From contig NZ_JARGPK010000036.1 of NCBI RefSeq assembly GCF_029212575.1, forward strand, positions 27,901 to 91,900: a stretch of 64,000 bases of DNA, in the 5' to 3' direction. Origin of the DNA: Antarcticimicrobium sp. (lineage in GTDB: Bacteria; Pseudomonadota; Alphaproteobacteria; Rhodobacterales; Rhodobacteraceae). This document shows, in pieces, positions 26,109 through 35,540 of the stretch. The translations under genes were made by a program, and so were the position numbers. Under the pieces are notes generated by a model. That model ran no database searches. It was not told where the DNA came from and saw only the letters and a list, made by a program, of their open reading frames with translations. The number at the start of each line of letters is the position of its first letter. Position 1 is the first letter of the stretch.

Positions 26109-28967
26109 TTGTCCCTTTTCCTGATCGCGGCCCTGCCTTTTCTCGGCGCCGTGTTCCCCGCGCTGCTGATCCGTGCCGGGCGCAATGCCGCCGCCGCCTC
26201 GACCGGTTCCGTGACATTGCTGGCGCTGATCGGTCTTCTGCTGCACGCCCCCGCGGTGCTGCGCGGCGAGACCGTCTCGGCGCGGCTCGACTGGCTGCCG
26301 GATCTGGGACTGAACGCGAATTTCCAGCTTGACGGGCTGGGTCTGCTGTTCGCCGGACTGATCCTGGGCATCGGCCTGCTGATCATCATCTACGCGCGAT
26401 TCTATCTCAGCCGCGAGGACCCGATGGGGCAGTTCTACAGCTTTCTGTTGCTGTTCCAGGGCGCGATGGTGGGGATCGTCCTGTCCGACAACATCCTGCT
26501 TTTGCTGGTATTCTGGGAATTGACCTCTCTCTCCTCCTTCCTGCTGATCGGGTATTGGAAACACCTGCCCGAGGGGCGGCAGGGCGCGCGCATGGCGCTG
26601 GCCGTCACCGGATCGGGCGGGTTGGCGATGATCGGGGGCATGCTGATCCTGGGCCATATCGCCGGCAGCTATGACCTCAGCGTGATCCTTCAGCACAAGG
26701 ATCTGATCCAGGCGTCGCCGCTCTACGCCCCGGCGCTGATCCTGATTCTGATCGGGGCCTTCACCAAGTCGGCGCAGTTCCCGTTCCACTTCTGGCTGCC
26801 GCACGCGATGGCCGCGCCGACGCCGGTCTCGGCCTATCTGCACTCGGCCACCATGGTAAAGGCAGGGCTGTTCCTGATGGCGCGGACGTGGCCGGTGCTG
26901 TCGGGAACCGATCTGTGGTTCTACCTCGTGGCCACCACCGGGCTGGTCACCATGGTGCTGGGCGCGGTGATCGCGCTGTTCAAGGACGATCTCAAGGCGC
27001 TGCTGGCGTTTTCCACCGTCAGCCACCTGGGGTTGATCACCATGCTGCTGGGCCTTGGCACCAAACCGGCGGCGGTGGCGGCGGTGTTTCACATCATCAA
27101 CCACGCCACCTTCAAGGCCGCGCTGTTCATGAGCGCGGGCATCGTCGATCACGCCGCGCATACCCGCAGCATCCGTCAACTGGGCGGGCTGCGCCACCTG
27201 ATGCCGCTGACCTTCACGCTGGCAGGGATCGCGGCGCTGTCGATGGCCGGTATCCCGCCGTTCAACGGATTCCTGTCCAAGGAGATGATGCTGGAGGAGG
27301 CCACCCATGCGGTCTGGGCCGGCGTGCCCTGGCTGTTGCCGGCGGTGGCGGTGGGTGGCGCGCTGTTCTCGGTGGCCTATTCGCTGCGCTACATCGCCCA
27401 TGTCTTCCTCGGGCCCAAGCGGCACGATTACCCAACCCTGCCGCATGATCCCGGCCCCGGCCTGTGGTTGCCGCCGGCGGTGCTGGTTGCGCTGGTGGTG
27501 CTGATCGGGCTGTTCCCCGAGGCGATTGCCGCCCCCATCGTGGTGGCCGCGGCCGACGCGGTGACCGGCGATCATCATTCCTATTTCCACCCCAAGCTCT
27601 GGCACGGGCTGACCCCGGCGCTTTACATGTCGGTGGTGGCGGTCGCCGGCGGCGCGCTGCTGCTGATGCTGCACCGTCCGGCCGAGGGCCTGTGGAACGC
27701 CCTGCCCCGCCCCGAGGCCAAGGTGATCTATGACGCGATCGTCGGGGCCGCCACCCGCGCCAGCCGCCGTATCACCGACGCGCTACATGACGGGGCGCTG
27801 ACACGTTATGCCGCGATCTTCCTGTTGTTCACCCTGGCGCTGGCCTATTACGCCTATGCGTCGGGCGACACCGGACCGCAGACCCGCGCGATGCTGCCGA
27901 TCACCGTGATGCCGGTTGTGGGATGGATCTGCCTGGTGGGCGCGACGCTCTGTGTGGTGGCGTTCCACCGCAACAGGCTGCTGGCGCTGGTGCTGATCGG
28001 GGTGACCGGGCTCATGGTCTCGCTCAGCTTCAACTACCTGTCGGCCCCCGACCTGGCGCTGACCCAGATCTCGGTCGAGGTGGTCTCGATCATCCTGCTG
28101 CTGCTCGCGCTGAACTTCATGCCGCAGGAAACCCCGCGCGAAAGCAGCGCGGGCCGCAAGCTGCGTGATGCGGTGCTCTCCGTCGGCGCGGGGTTGGGCG
28201 CCGGCGGGCTGATCTATGCGCTGATGACGCGCGATTTCGCCCTGCCGTCGATCTCGGAATATCACCTTGCCAATTCCTACAAGGGTGGCGGCGGCACCAA
28301 TGTGGTCAACGTGATCCTGGTGGACTTCCGCGGCTTTGACACCTTTGGCGAAATCATCGTGCTGGGCATCGCCGCGATCATCATCTTTGCCATCACCGAG
28401 GCGGTGCTGGGCAGCCGGGTGCGCGCGCGCCTGCTGAACCGCAAGCCGTGGTATCCGCTGGCCGGCGATGCGCACCCGCTGATGATGGTGGTGGCGACCC
28501 GGGTGATGATGCCGATCGCGCTGATGGTGGCGGCCTATATCTTCTTCCGGGGTCACAACATGCCCGGAGGCGGCTTCATCGCCGGGCTGATCGCGGCGAT
28601 CGCGGTGGTGATGCAATACATGGCCTCGGGCTTCTCCTGGGCGACCGAGCGGCAGGGCCTGCCCTATCACGGCATTATCGGCACCGGCGTACTGGTGGCC
28701 GCCGTCACCGGCATGGGGGCCTGGTTCAACGGGCTGCCGTTCCTGACCAGCGCCTTCGGCTATGTCCACCCGCCCTACCTGGAGGAATTCGAACTGGCGA
28801 CTGCGGCGCTGTTTGACCTGGGTGTGTTTCTGGCGGTTCTGGGCGCGGTCCTTCTGGCGCTGCAAAGCCTGGCGCGCTTTGCGTGGCAACCCGGCATTGC
28901 AAGCGAGCACCCGATGGACATCAACCCCGAGCGCGACGACGCGGCGGCTGTAATCAAGGGGCACTGA
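26109..28967 (+). CDS. mrpA: Na+/H+ antiporter MrpAB fusion subunit
   Basis: This 952-residue membrane protein joins an MrpA (NuoL-like) part to an MrpB part at the C terminus (from about residue 800: VMMPIALMVAAYIFFRGHNMPGGGFIAGLIAA). The proton-path residues are visible as FWELTSLSSF (Glu in TM5) and TKSAQFPFHFWLPHAM (Lys in TM7). MrpA and MrpB are separate in many bacteria but fused in alphaproteobacterial Pha-type systems. The start is TTG at 26109 with GGAG ten bases upstream. It is the first gene of the seven-subunit operon. Confidence 0.93.
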   Translation: MSLFLIAALPFLGAVFPALLIRAGRNAAAASTGSVTLLALIGLLLHAPAVLRGETVSARLDWLPDLGLNANFQLDGLGLLFAGLILGIGLLIIIYARFYLSREDPMGQFYSFLLLFQGAMVGIVLSDNILLLLVFWELTSLSSFLLIGYWKHLPEGRQGARMALAVTGSGGLAMIGGMLILGHIAGSYDLSVILQHKDLIQASPLYAPALILILIGAFTKSAQFPFHFWLPHAMAAPTPVSAYLHSATMVKAGLFLMARTWPVLSGTDLWFYLVATTGLVTMVLGAVIALFKDDLKALLAFSTVSHLGLITMLLGLGTKPAAVAAVFHIINHATFKAALFMSAGIVDHAAHTRSIRQLGGLRHLMPLTFTLAGIAALSMAGIPPFNGFLSKEMMLEEATHAVWAGVPWLLPAVAVGGALFSVAYSLRYIAHVFLGPKRHDYPTLPHDPGPGLWLPPAVLVALVVLIGLFPEAIAAPIVVAAADAVTGDHHSYFHPKLWHGLTPALYMSVVAVAGGALLLMLHRPAEGLWNALPRPEAKVIYDAIVGAATRASRRITDALHDGALTRYAAIFLLFTLALAYYAYASGDTGPQTRAMLPITVMPVVGWICLVGATLCVVAFHRNRLLALVLIGVTGLMVSLSFNYLSAPDLALTQISVEVVSIILLLLALNFMPQETPRESSAGRKLRDAVLSVGAGLGAGGLIYALMTRDFALPSISEYHLANSYKGGGGTNVVNVILVDFRGFDTFGEIIVLGIAAIIIFAITEAVLGSRVRARLLNRKPWYPLAGDAHPLMMVVATRVMMPIALMVAAYIFFRGHNMPGGGFIAGLIAAIAVVMQYMASGFSWATERQGLPYHGIIGTGVLVAAVTGMGAWFNGLPFLTSAFGYVHPPYLEEFELATAALFDLGVFLAVLGAVLLALQSLARFAWQPGIASEHPMDINPERDDAAAVIKGH

Positions 28968-28971
28968 GCAC

Positions 28972-29316
28972 ATGGAGATCCTTCTGGCCAGCGCGGTCGG
29001 CATCCTGACCGCCAGCGGCATCTACCTGATCCTGCGGCAGCGCAGCTTTCCGGTGATCATCGGACTGTCGCTGCTGTCCTACGCGGTGAACCTGTTCCTG
29101 TTCGCCACCGGGCGGCTGGCGCTGAACCAGCCGCCGATCCTGAACAAATACGCCGAGGTCGCCTATACCGATCCGCTGCCGCAGGCGCTGGTGCTGACCG
29201 CCATCGTGATCTCCTTCGGGATGACGGCTGTTGTGGTGATGATCGCGCTCAGCGCCTATCTGGCGGCCCGCAATGACCGCATCGACATGACCGGCGAGAC
29301 GGGAGAGGACGCATGA
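28972..29316 (+). CDS. mrpC: Na+/H+ antiporter subunit C
   Basis: This 114-residue, three-helix protein resembles NuoK. It has the SGIYLILRQRSFPVIIGLSLLSYAVNLFLF stretch and a Glu/Asp-containing loop before the third helix (VLTAIVISFGMTAVVVMIAL). It starts five bases after mrpAB and its stop overlaps the mrpD start by ATGA. It is part of the hetero-oligomeric antiporter complex in the inner membrane. Confidence 0.93.
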   Translation: MEILLASAVGILTASGIYLILRQRSFPVIIGLSLLSYAVNLFLFATGRLALNQPPILNKYAEVAYTDPLPQALVLTAIVISFGMTAVVVMIALSAYLAARNDRIDMTGETGEDA

Positions 29317-30869
29317 ACCACTGGATCATCGCGCCCATCGTCCTGCCGGCGGTGGTCGCGCCCTTCATCATCATGGTGATCCGCTATCACCGCGACCTGC
29401 AGCGGGTGTTTTCGGTCGCCTCGGTGGTGGCACTGAACCTGGTCGCGCTGGTGCTGCTGTCCCAGGCGATGGACGGCACCATCGGGGTGTACGAGCTGGG
29501 CGACTGGCCCGCCCCCTTTGGCATCGTGCTGGTGCTGGACCGGCTGTCGGCGCTGATGGTGCTGCTGACCACGCTTCTGGCGCTGGCGGTGGTGCTCTAT
29601 GCCATCGGCTCGGGCTGGGACACCCGCGGGCGGCATTTCCATGCCCTGTTCCAGTTCCAGCTTATGGGAGTTCTGGGCGCCTTCCTGACCGGCGACGCCT
29701 TCAACCTCTTCGTCTTTTTCGAGGTTCTGCTGATCGCCTCCTACGGGCTGATGATCCACGGCGGCGGCGCCACGCGGCTGCGGGCCGGCGTGCAATACGT
29801 GGTCTACAACCTGCTGGGCTCGACCCTGTTCCTGTTCGCGCTCGGCACGCTCTATTCGGTGACCGGCACGCTGAACATGGCCGATCTGGCGGTGCGGGTG
29901 GCCGAACTTCCGGCTGAAGACACCGCGCTGTTGCGGGTGGGGGCGGTGCTGCTGCTGCTGGTCTTTGCCATCAAGGCCGCGGTGCTGCCGCTACATTTCT
30001 GGCTGCCGGCCTCCTACGCCAACGCGCCGATGCCGGTGGCAGCCTTTTTTGCCATCATGACCAAGGTGGGCGCCTATGCCATCCTGCGCCTCTACACGCT
30101 GGTCTTCGGCCCCGAGGTGGCGGTGACCGCCGGGCTGGTGGGGGACTGGCTGCTGCCCGCCGCGCTGCTGACGCTGGCGGTCGGCTCCATCGGCATCCTC
30201 GGCGCGCGCGAGCTGGGGCGGCTGGTCGCCTTTTCGGCCATCGCCTCGATGGGCACGCTGCTGATCGCCATTTCGCTGTTCACGCCGCAGGCGGCAACAG
30301 CGGCGGTCTACTATGTGATCCATTCGACCTTTGCCACGGCGCTGATGTTCCTGATTGCCGACCTTGTGATCGAACGCCGGGGCGGACGGCTGGCACCGAC
30401 ACCGCCGATGCCGCAGGGCGGCGTGGTCGCGGCGCTGTTCTTTGCCGGGGCCATCGCGCTGGCCGGGATGCCGCCGCTGTCGGGATTCATCGGCAAGCTG
30501 CTGGTGATGGACGCGTCCCGCGCCAGTGCCCAGGTCTGGACCGTCTGGGCGGTGATCCTGACCACCTCGCTGATCACCATCGTCGGAATGGCGCGGGCCG
30601 GCAGCATCCTGTTCTGGAAATCGCATGACCACAGCCTGCGGCCGCCCGACCTGCCGGAAGACGAGGATGACGGCGCGCCCGAGGCGCCCGATCACGCCCC
30701 CGAACCGGTGCCGGGGCTGGCCTTCGTGCCGGTCTTCGCGCTGCTGGCGGCACTGGTCGCGCTGACGGTTCTGGCCGGCCCGGTGATGCGCTATACCGAG
30801 GCGACCGCCGCCCAGCTCTTCGCCCCGGCGGGCTACATCGAAACCGTTCTGCAAAGGCCCGGATCATGA
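29313..30869 (+). CDS. mrpD: Na+/H+ antiporter subunit D
   Basis: This 518-residue, about 14-helix protein is NuoN/NuoM-like, with the key Glu in FFEVLLIASYGLM and Lys in IKAAVLPLHFWLPASY, both in the positions of the proton channel. It is one of the two antiporter-type subunits of Mrp complexes. A C-terminal hydrophilic stretch rich in Asp, Glu and Pro (about residues 445-470) precedes the last helix. Four-base overlaps join it to mrpC and mrpE. Confidence 0.93.
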   Translation: MNHWIIAPIVLPAVVAPFIIMVIRYHRDLQRVFSVASVVALNLVALVLLSQAMDGTIGVYELGDWPAPFGIVLVLDRLSALMVLLTTLLALAVVLYAIGSGWDTRGRHFHALFQFQLMGVLGAFLTGDAFNLFVFFEVLLIASYGLMIHGGGATRLRAGVQYVVYNLLGSTLFLFALGTLYSVTGTLNMADLAVRVAELPAEDTALLRVGAVLLLLVFAIKAAVLPLHFWLPASYANAPMPVAAFFAIMTKVGAYAILRLYTLVFGPEVAVTAGLVGDWLLPAALLTLAVGSIGILGARELGRLVAFSAIASMGTLLIAISLFTPQAATAAVYYVIHSTFATALMFLIADLVIERRGGRLAPTPPMPQGGVVAALFFAGAIALAGMPPLSGFIGKLLVMDASRASAQVWTVWAVILTTSLITIVGMARAGSILFWKSHDHSLRPPDLPEDEDDGAPEAPDHAPEPVPGLAFVPVFALLAALVALTVLAGPVMRYTEATAAQLFAPAGYIETVLQRPGS

Positions 30870-31363
30870 GGCTGCTGTCCCGCATCTTCCCGCACCCTTA
30901 CCTGACCGGCCTGCTGACGCTGGTCTGGCTGCTGCTGGTCAACAGCTTTTCGCTGAACTCGCTGCTGTTCGGCTTTCTGCTGGGTATCGTGATTCCCTTT
31001 CTCACCCGCCCCTACTGGCCCGACCGGCCCGAACTGCGCCACCCGCTGAAGATCGCCGGGTACATCCTGATCGCGATCTGGGACATCATCGTGGCCAATG
31101 TCACCGTGGCCCGGATCGTTCTGTTCAAGCGAAACGCCGACCGGCATCCGGCCTGGATCTGCATCCCGATGGAGCTGCGCAGCCCCGAGGCGATTACCGT
31201 GCTGGCCGGGACCATCACCCTGACGCCGGGCACGGTCAGCGCCGACCTGTCGGCCGAGGGGCATTTCCTGCTGGTCCATTGCCTCGACGCGCCAGACCCG
31301 GAGGCGGTCCGCGACGAGATCAAGGACCGCTACGAACGCCGCCTGATGGAGATTTTCGAATGA
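30866..31363 (+). CDS. mrpE: Na+/H+ antiporter subunit E
   Basis: This 165-residue subunit has two N-terminal helices and a soluble C-terminal domain with IPMELRSPEAITVLAGTITLTPGTVS, the MrpE signature. It is needed for stable assembly in characterised Mrp systems. It is joined by ATGA overlaps to mrpD and mrpF. Confidence 0.92.
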   Translation: MRLLSRIFPHPYLTGLLTLVWLLLVNSFSLNSLLFGFLLGIVIPFLTRPYWPDRPELRHPLKIAGYILIAIWDIIVANVTVARIVLFKRNADRHPAWICIPMELRSPEAITVLAGTITLTPGTVSADLSAEGHFLLVHCLDAPDPEAVRDEIKDRYERRLMEIFE

Positions 31364-31629
31364 TCGCCTATGCCATCTACTTCGCCGCCGGCTGTTTCGG
31401 CCTCGCCTTCCTGATGAACCTGTGGAAGATCGCGACCGCCGAGGGCGTCGGCGACCGGGTTCTGGCGCTGGACACCATGGTGATCAACGCGATCGCCCTG
31501 ATGATCCTCTACGGACTGGCCAACGGCACCGAGATCTTTTTCGAGGCGGCGATGATCGTCGCCATGCTGGGGTTCGTCTCGACCGTGGCCTATGCGCGCT
31601 TCATGCTGCGCGGCAACATCATCGAATAG
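31360..31629 (+). CDS. mrpF: Na+/H+ antiporter subunit F
   Basis: This 89-residue, three-helix subunit has GDRVLALDTMVINAIALMILYG, the conserved MrpF core with the RVLALD acid. The ATG at 31360 overlaps the mrpE stop; a longer in-frame reading upstream lies inside mrpE and is not used. Confidence 0.92.
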   Translation: MIAYAIYFAAGCFGLAFLMNLWKIATAEGVGDRVLALDTMVINAIALMILYGLANGTEIFFEAAMIVAMLGFVSTVAYARFMLRGNIIE

Positions 31630-31638
31630 GGGAACGTC

Positions 31639-32031
31639 ATGGAGCAGGTTCTCGATCTTCTGATCACTTTCTTTCTGGTCATCGGCGGGGTGTTCGGGTT
31701 GGTGGGGTCCTTCGGGCTGATCAAGCTTAACGATCCGATGTCGCGGCTGCACGCCCCGACCAAGGCGACCACGCTGGGGGTGGGCGGCGTGCTGATCGCC
31801 TCGATGCTGCATGCCTATGCCTATGAGGGGCACCTGTCGTGGCACGAGCTTCTGATCACGCTGTTCCTGTTTCTGACTGCCCCGATCACGGCGAATTTCA
31901 TTGCCAAGGCGCATATCCACCGGCACGAGACGCCGGGCACCCTGCCGCTGGCCGGCGGCGACCGCAAATGGGCCACCCACGATATCCCGCCGGAGGACCA
32001 GGAGGCCGCCTCCCCCGCCGACCGCGGCTGA
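31639..32031 (+). CDS. mrpG: Na+/H+ antiporter subunit G
   Basis: This 130-residue, three-helix subunit has the conserved GSFGLIKLNDPMSRLHAPTKATTLGVGG loop and a hydrophilic C-terminal tail. It completes the ABCDEFG order nine bases after mrpF. The GTG of selD follows 24 bases later, so the antiporter transcript may run into selD. Confidence 0.92.
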   Translation: MEQVLDLLITFFLVIGGVFGLVGSFGLIKLNDPMSRLHAPTKATTLGVGGVLIASMLHAYAYEGHLSWHELLITLFLFLTAPITANFIAKAHIHRHETPGTLPLAGGDRKWATHDIPPEDQEAASPADRG

Positions 32032-32055
32032 TCCGGCACAAAGAGGACCCCGCCC

Positions 32056-34218
32056 GTGCACCAGCCCCCGCATCCCCTGACCCGCGACCTCGTGCTTGTG
32101 GGCGGCGGCCATACCCACGCGCTGGTGCTGCGCAAATGGGGCATGCGTCCGCTGCCCGGCGCACGGCTGACGGTGATCAACCCCGGCCCCACGGCCCCCT
32201 ATTCGGGCATGTTGCCCGGCTTTGTCGCGGGGCACTACGACCGCGATGCGCTGGATATAGACCTGGTGAAGCTGGCGCGTTTCGCCGGGGCGCGGGTGGT
32301 TCTGGGGGAATGCACCGGGATCGACTCCAAGGCGCGGCTGGTGCGTGTGCCCGGTCGGCCGCCGATCGCCTATGACGTCTGCTCGGTCAACGTCGGCATC
32401 ACCTCCCACATGCCCGCCCTGCCCGGCTTTGCCGAGCACGGCATCCCGGCCAAGCCGCTTGGTCCCTTCGCCGCACGCTGGCAAAGCTACCTGGCGGGCG
32501 ATGGGCCGGTCCGCGTGGCGGTGATCGGCGGCGGCGTGGCCGGGGCCGAGTTGGTCATGGCAATGGCCCATGCGCTGCGAACGCGCGGCCGGCTGGCCGA
32601 GCTGAGCCTGATCGACAGTGCCCGGGCGCTCTCTGCCTTAGGCAATGGTGCGGCAGGCCGGGTGCGCGCGGCGATCAAGGCGCTCGGCATCGCCCTTTGC
32701 GAGGGCGTCGGGGTTTCCGAAGTCACCGCGCAGGGGGTGGTAATAGCCGACGGCTCCACCATCGCATCAGACTTCACCACCGGGGCCGCCGGCGCACGCG
32801 CCTACCCGTGGATCGCCGAAAGCGGGCTGGCGCTGCAGGACGGTTTCATCACCGTCGACGCGCATCTGCGCAGCAGCGATCCGTCGGTCTTCGCCGCCGG
32901 CGACTGTGCCCATCTTTCGCACGACCCGCGCCCGAAGGCGGGGGTCTACGCGGTGCGCGAGGCGCCGGTCCTTTTCGACAACCTGCGCGCAGCACTTGAG
33001 GGCGCCCCGCTGCGCCGCCGCTACCACCCGCAGAAAGATTACCTCAAGCTGATCTCGCTCGGCGGCAAGTCGGCGCTTGGCGAACGGTTCGGCCTGCCGT
33101 TCTCCGGCCCGCTGATCTGGCGCTGGAAGGACCGGATCGACCAGAAATTCATGGACAAGTTCCGCGAGTTGCCCACGATGCAACCGCCCGCACCGCCCCG
33201 CCACCGCGCCGCCGGGCTGGAGGAGATGCCGGGCGACAAGCCGATGTGCGGCGGCTGCGGCGCCAAGCTGGGACGCGGGGCGCTGCGGGCCGCGCTCGCC
33301 GCGCTGCCGACCGGGACACGCGCCGACATCACGCCGCTGCCCGGCGACGACGCGGCGGTCCTGACCGTGGGTGGCGTGCAACAGGTGATCACCACCGACC
33401 ATTTGCGCGCGGTCACCGAGGACCCGGTGCTGATGGCGCGAATCGCGGCGGTACATGCGCTGGGAGACATCTGGGCGATGGGCGCGGCGCCGCAGGCGGC
33501 CACCGCGACGCTGATCCTGCCGCGCATGACGCCCGAATTGCAGGCCCGCACCATGACCGAGATCATGGCCGCCGCCGGAGAAGTGCTGCGCGAGGCGGGC
33601 GCCGAGATCGCCGGTGGCCACAGCTCCATGGGCGACGAACTGACCATCGGATTCACCCTGACCGGCCTGCTCGATCGCGACCCGATCACCCTGGCGGGCG
33701 CACAGCCCGGCGACGCGGTGATCGTGACCAAACCGGTCGGCTCGGGCGTGCTGATGGCGGCCGAGATGCTGGGTGCGGCGCGCGGCGACTGGGTCGCGGC
33801 GGCCTTTGAGCTGATGACACGCCCGCAAGGCGATGCGGCGCGGCTGCTGGCGGGCGCCCATGCGATGACCGACGTGACCGGCTTCGGCCTCGCCGGTCAC
33901 CTGCTGAACATCTGCGAGGCCTCCGGGGTGGCGGCGCGGCTCGACCTCGGCGCGGTGCCGTGGATGGCCGGCGCGCTTGAACTGTCGCGGGCAGGCCACC
34001 GCTCCACGCTCTACCCGGACAACAAGGCGCTGGCGCCGGACCTGCCCGCCGATCCGCATACCGATCTGCTGTTCGATCCGCAGACCGCCGGCGGGCTGCT
34101 CGCCACAGTCGCGGCGGAGCAGGCCGACGATCTGGTCGCCAGGCTGCGCGCCGCAGGCCACCAGGCGGCGCGGATCGGAGAGATCACCCAAGGCCCGCCG
34201 CGCCTCAGCCTGGGGTAA
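32056..34218 (+). CDS. selD: Selenide, water dikinase fused to an N-terminal FAD oxidoreductase
   Basis: This 720-residue protein combines two enzymes. Residues about 10-370 form a pyridine-nucleotide-disulfide-type FAD oxidoreductase (VLVGGGHTHALVL, VAVIGGGVAGAELVMA, FAAGDCAHL). Residues about 390-720 form SelD with the active-site loop CGGCGAKLG (Cys398, Lys404), so a Cys form, not selenocysteine. SelD makes selenophosphate from selenide and ATP. The NDH-SelD fusion is known in alphaproteobacteria and cyanobacteria and may supply or reduce the selenium donor. The start is GTG at 32056 with AAGAGGA upstream. The partner mnmH converges from the other side. Confidence 0.92.
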   Translation: MHQPPHPLTRDLVLVGGGHTHALVLRKWGMRPLPGARLTVINPGPTAPYSGMLPGFVAGHYDRDALDIDLVKLARFAGARVVLGECTGIDSKARLVRVPGRPPIAYDVCSVNVGITSHMPALPGFAEHGIPAKPLGPFAARWQSYLAGDGPVRVAVIGGGVAGAELVMAMAHALRTRGRLAELSLIDSARALSALGNGAAGRVRAAIKALGIALCEGVGVSEVTAQGVVIADGSTIASDFTTGAAGARAYPWIAESGLALQDGFITVDAHLRSSDPSVFAAGDCAHLSHDPRPKAGVYAVREAPVLFDNLRAALEGAPLRRRYHPQKDYLKLISLGGKSALGERFGLPFSGPLIWRWKDRIDQKFMDKFRELPTMQPPAPPRHRAAGLEEMPGDKPMCGGCGAKLGRGALRAALAALPTGTRADITPLPGDDAAVLTVGGVQQVITTDHLRAVTEDPVLMARIAAVHALGDIWAMGAAPQAATATLILPRMTPELQARTMTEIMAAAGEVLREAGAEIAGGHSSMGDELTIGFTLTGLLDRDPITLAGAQPGDAVIVTKPVGSGVLMAAEMLGAARGDWVAAAFELMTRPQGDAARLLAGAHAMTDVTGFGLAGHLLNICEASGVAARLDLGAVPWMAGALELSRAGHRSTLYPDNKALAPDLPADPHTDLLFDPQTAGGLLATVAAEQADDLVARLRAAGHQAARIGEITQGPPRLSLG

Positions 34219-34240
34219 CGCCACGGCCCTTCTTCCCGGC

Positions 34241-34303
34241 CCTTCATCTTTGCGAGAATACTCCGGCGGAGCCGGCTGAAGGCGACGAGGGCAGAGCCCC
34301 CAG
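34241..34303 (-). repeat. Dispersed 3'-end element, copy B
   Basis: On the minus strand, 25 bases after the mnmH stop, the order matches copy A at 11607: GGGGGC-TCT-GCCCTC, GTCGCC, a CCGG/CCGG stem, then CCGGAGTATTCTCGC and AAAGATGAAG. Stem bases differ from copy A yet still pair in the inner parts, so the structure is conserved better than the sequence. Confidence 0.65.
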
Positions 34304-34327
34304 CCCTGCCCGTCACAACCGCCGCGC

Positions 34328-35398
34328 TCAGCCCTGCGGTCGCGGCGCCCAGCCCTCGACCACGCGCGCGATCTCGCCCGCCGCCGCCTCCAGCCCCGGC
34401 GCATCCAGGCTCGCCGCCGCAACCCGGGCCAGCACCTCGGCCCCGATCGCCTTTCGCGACTTGGCATAGGCCGGGTCATAGTGTTCGGCCATCAGTGCCC
34501 GGGTCAGCCCCGGCTTGTCCCCCGCCGCGATCAGCTCGAACCATCCATCCACCACCGCGTGGCCGCGATGGGGGCGCAGCGCGTCAAGCTTTTCGCGCAA
34601 CCGCCCGGAATCCGACAGGATATCGTCATAGGCCCGCACCAGGTAGGCGGTGCGCGCCGCCAGCGACGCCTCGACCTCGATCCGCGGTGCCACCTTCATC
34701 GCGGCCCAGAGCGCGGGTGGCACCATCCGCTCGCCGACCTTGCTCGATTCCGCCTCCACCACCGCCGGCCGCGTCGGATCGAGACGGTCAAGCTCGATGG
34801 CCAGCGCCGTCTCGAAGGCCTTCTGGCTGGGCTGCGGATCTGCCATCTCGCCCAGCAGGGATCCGCGATGCGCCGCCAACCCTTCCAGGTCCAGCACCTG
34901 CACCCCGCGCCGGTCGAGGATCTGCAACAGCTCGGTCTTGGCGGTGCCGGTATAGCCATCAAGCAGCACCAGCGGGTGCGGCACCCGCCCCTCGTAGAGC
35001 GCGCTATAGATCAGGCGGCGATAGCTCTGGTAGCCGCCCTTGATGCTGTCGGCGCGCCAGCCGATCTGGCCCAGCATCCAGGCGAACGACCCGGACCGCT
35101 GCCCGCCGCGCCAGCAATAAACCAGCGGGCGCCAACCGCCAGGTTTGTCCTGCAGCACGGTCTCGATGTGGCGCGCGGCATTGTGAAACACCAGTGCCGC
35201 GCCGATCTTGCGGGCGCGGAACGGGCTCTCCTGCTTGTAGATGGTGCCGACCCGGGCGCGCTCCTCGTTGTCGAGAACCGGCAGGTTGATCGCCCCGGGA
35301 AGGTGATCCTCGGCGTATTCGGCCGGACTGCGCACGTCGATCACGGTATCGAACCCGTGGTCGAGCAGCTCGGCAAGGGATTGGAACTCTCTCGGCAT
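34328..35398 (-). CDS. mnmH: tRNA 2-selenouridine synthase
   Basis: This 356-residue enzyme has an N-terminal rhodanese domain with catalytic Cys95 in YCWRGGQRSG and a C-terminal P-loop domain with GYTGTAKT (residues 148-155). MnmH swaps sulfur for selenium in 2-thiouridine at the wobble position of tRNAs, using selenophosphate from SelD. The start at 35398 gives the family length; longer in-frame readings run across a region with no coding character. It converges on selD, and the two together account for selenium use here without any selenocysteine genes in view. Confidence 0.92.
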   Translation of the reverse strand: MPREFQSLAELLDHGFDTVIDVRSPAEYAEDHLPGAINLPVLDNEERARVGTIYKQESPFRARKIGAALVFHNAARHIETVLQDKPGGWRPLVYCWRGGQRSGSFAWMLGQIGWRADSIKGGYQSYRRLIYSALYEGRVPHPLVLLDGYTGTAKTELLQILDRRGVQVLDLEGLAAHRGSLLGEMADPQPSQKAFETALAIELDRLDPTRPAVVEAESSKVGERMVPPALWAAMKVAPRIEVEASLAARTAYLVRAYDDILSDSGRLREKLDALRPHRGHAVVDGWFELIAAGDKPGLTRALMAEHYDPAYAKSRKAIGAEVLARVAAASLDAPGLEAAAGEIARVVEGWAPRPQG

Positions 35399-35540
35399 GG
35401 GCCTCTCTACCGCGCCGGGATGGCAAGGAAAAGCACCACGGACCGGCGCTGACGAATAACCGCGCGGAACACTATGTGCATACTTGCCAATTTTCCGTTC
35501 CCGATCCATCATCGCCGTTGCGCTTAGAACCGGAGGCGAC

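Noticed and set aside
25707..27674. 655-codon open frame opposite dctP and mrpA
   Set aside because: Gln/Arg/His-rich and antisense to membrane-protein codons, a known shadow pattern.
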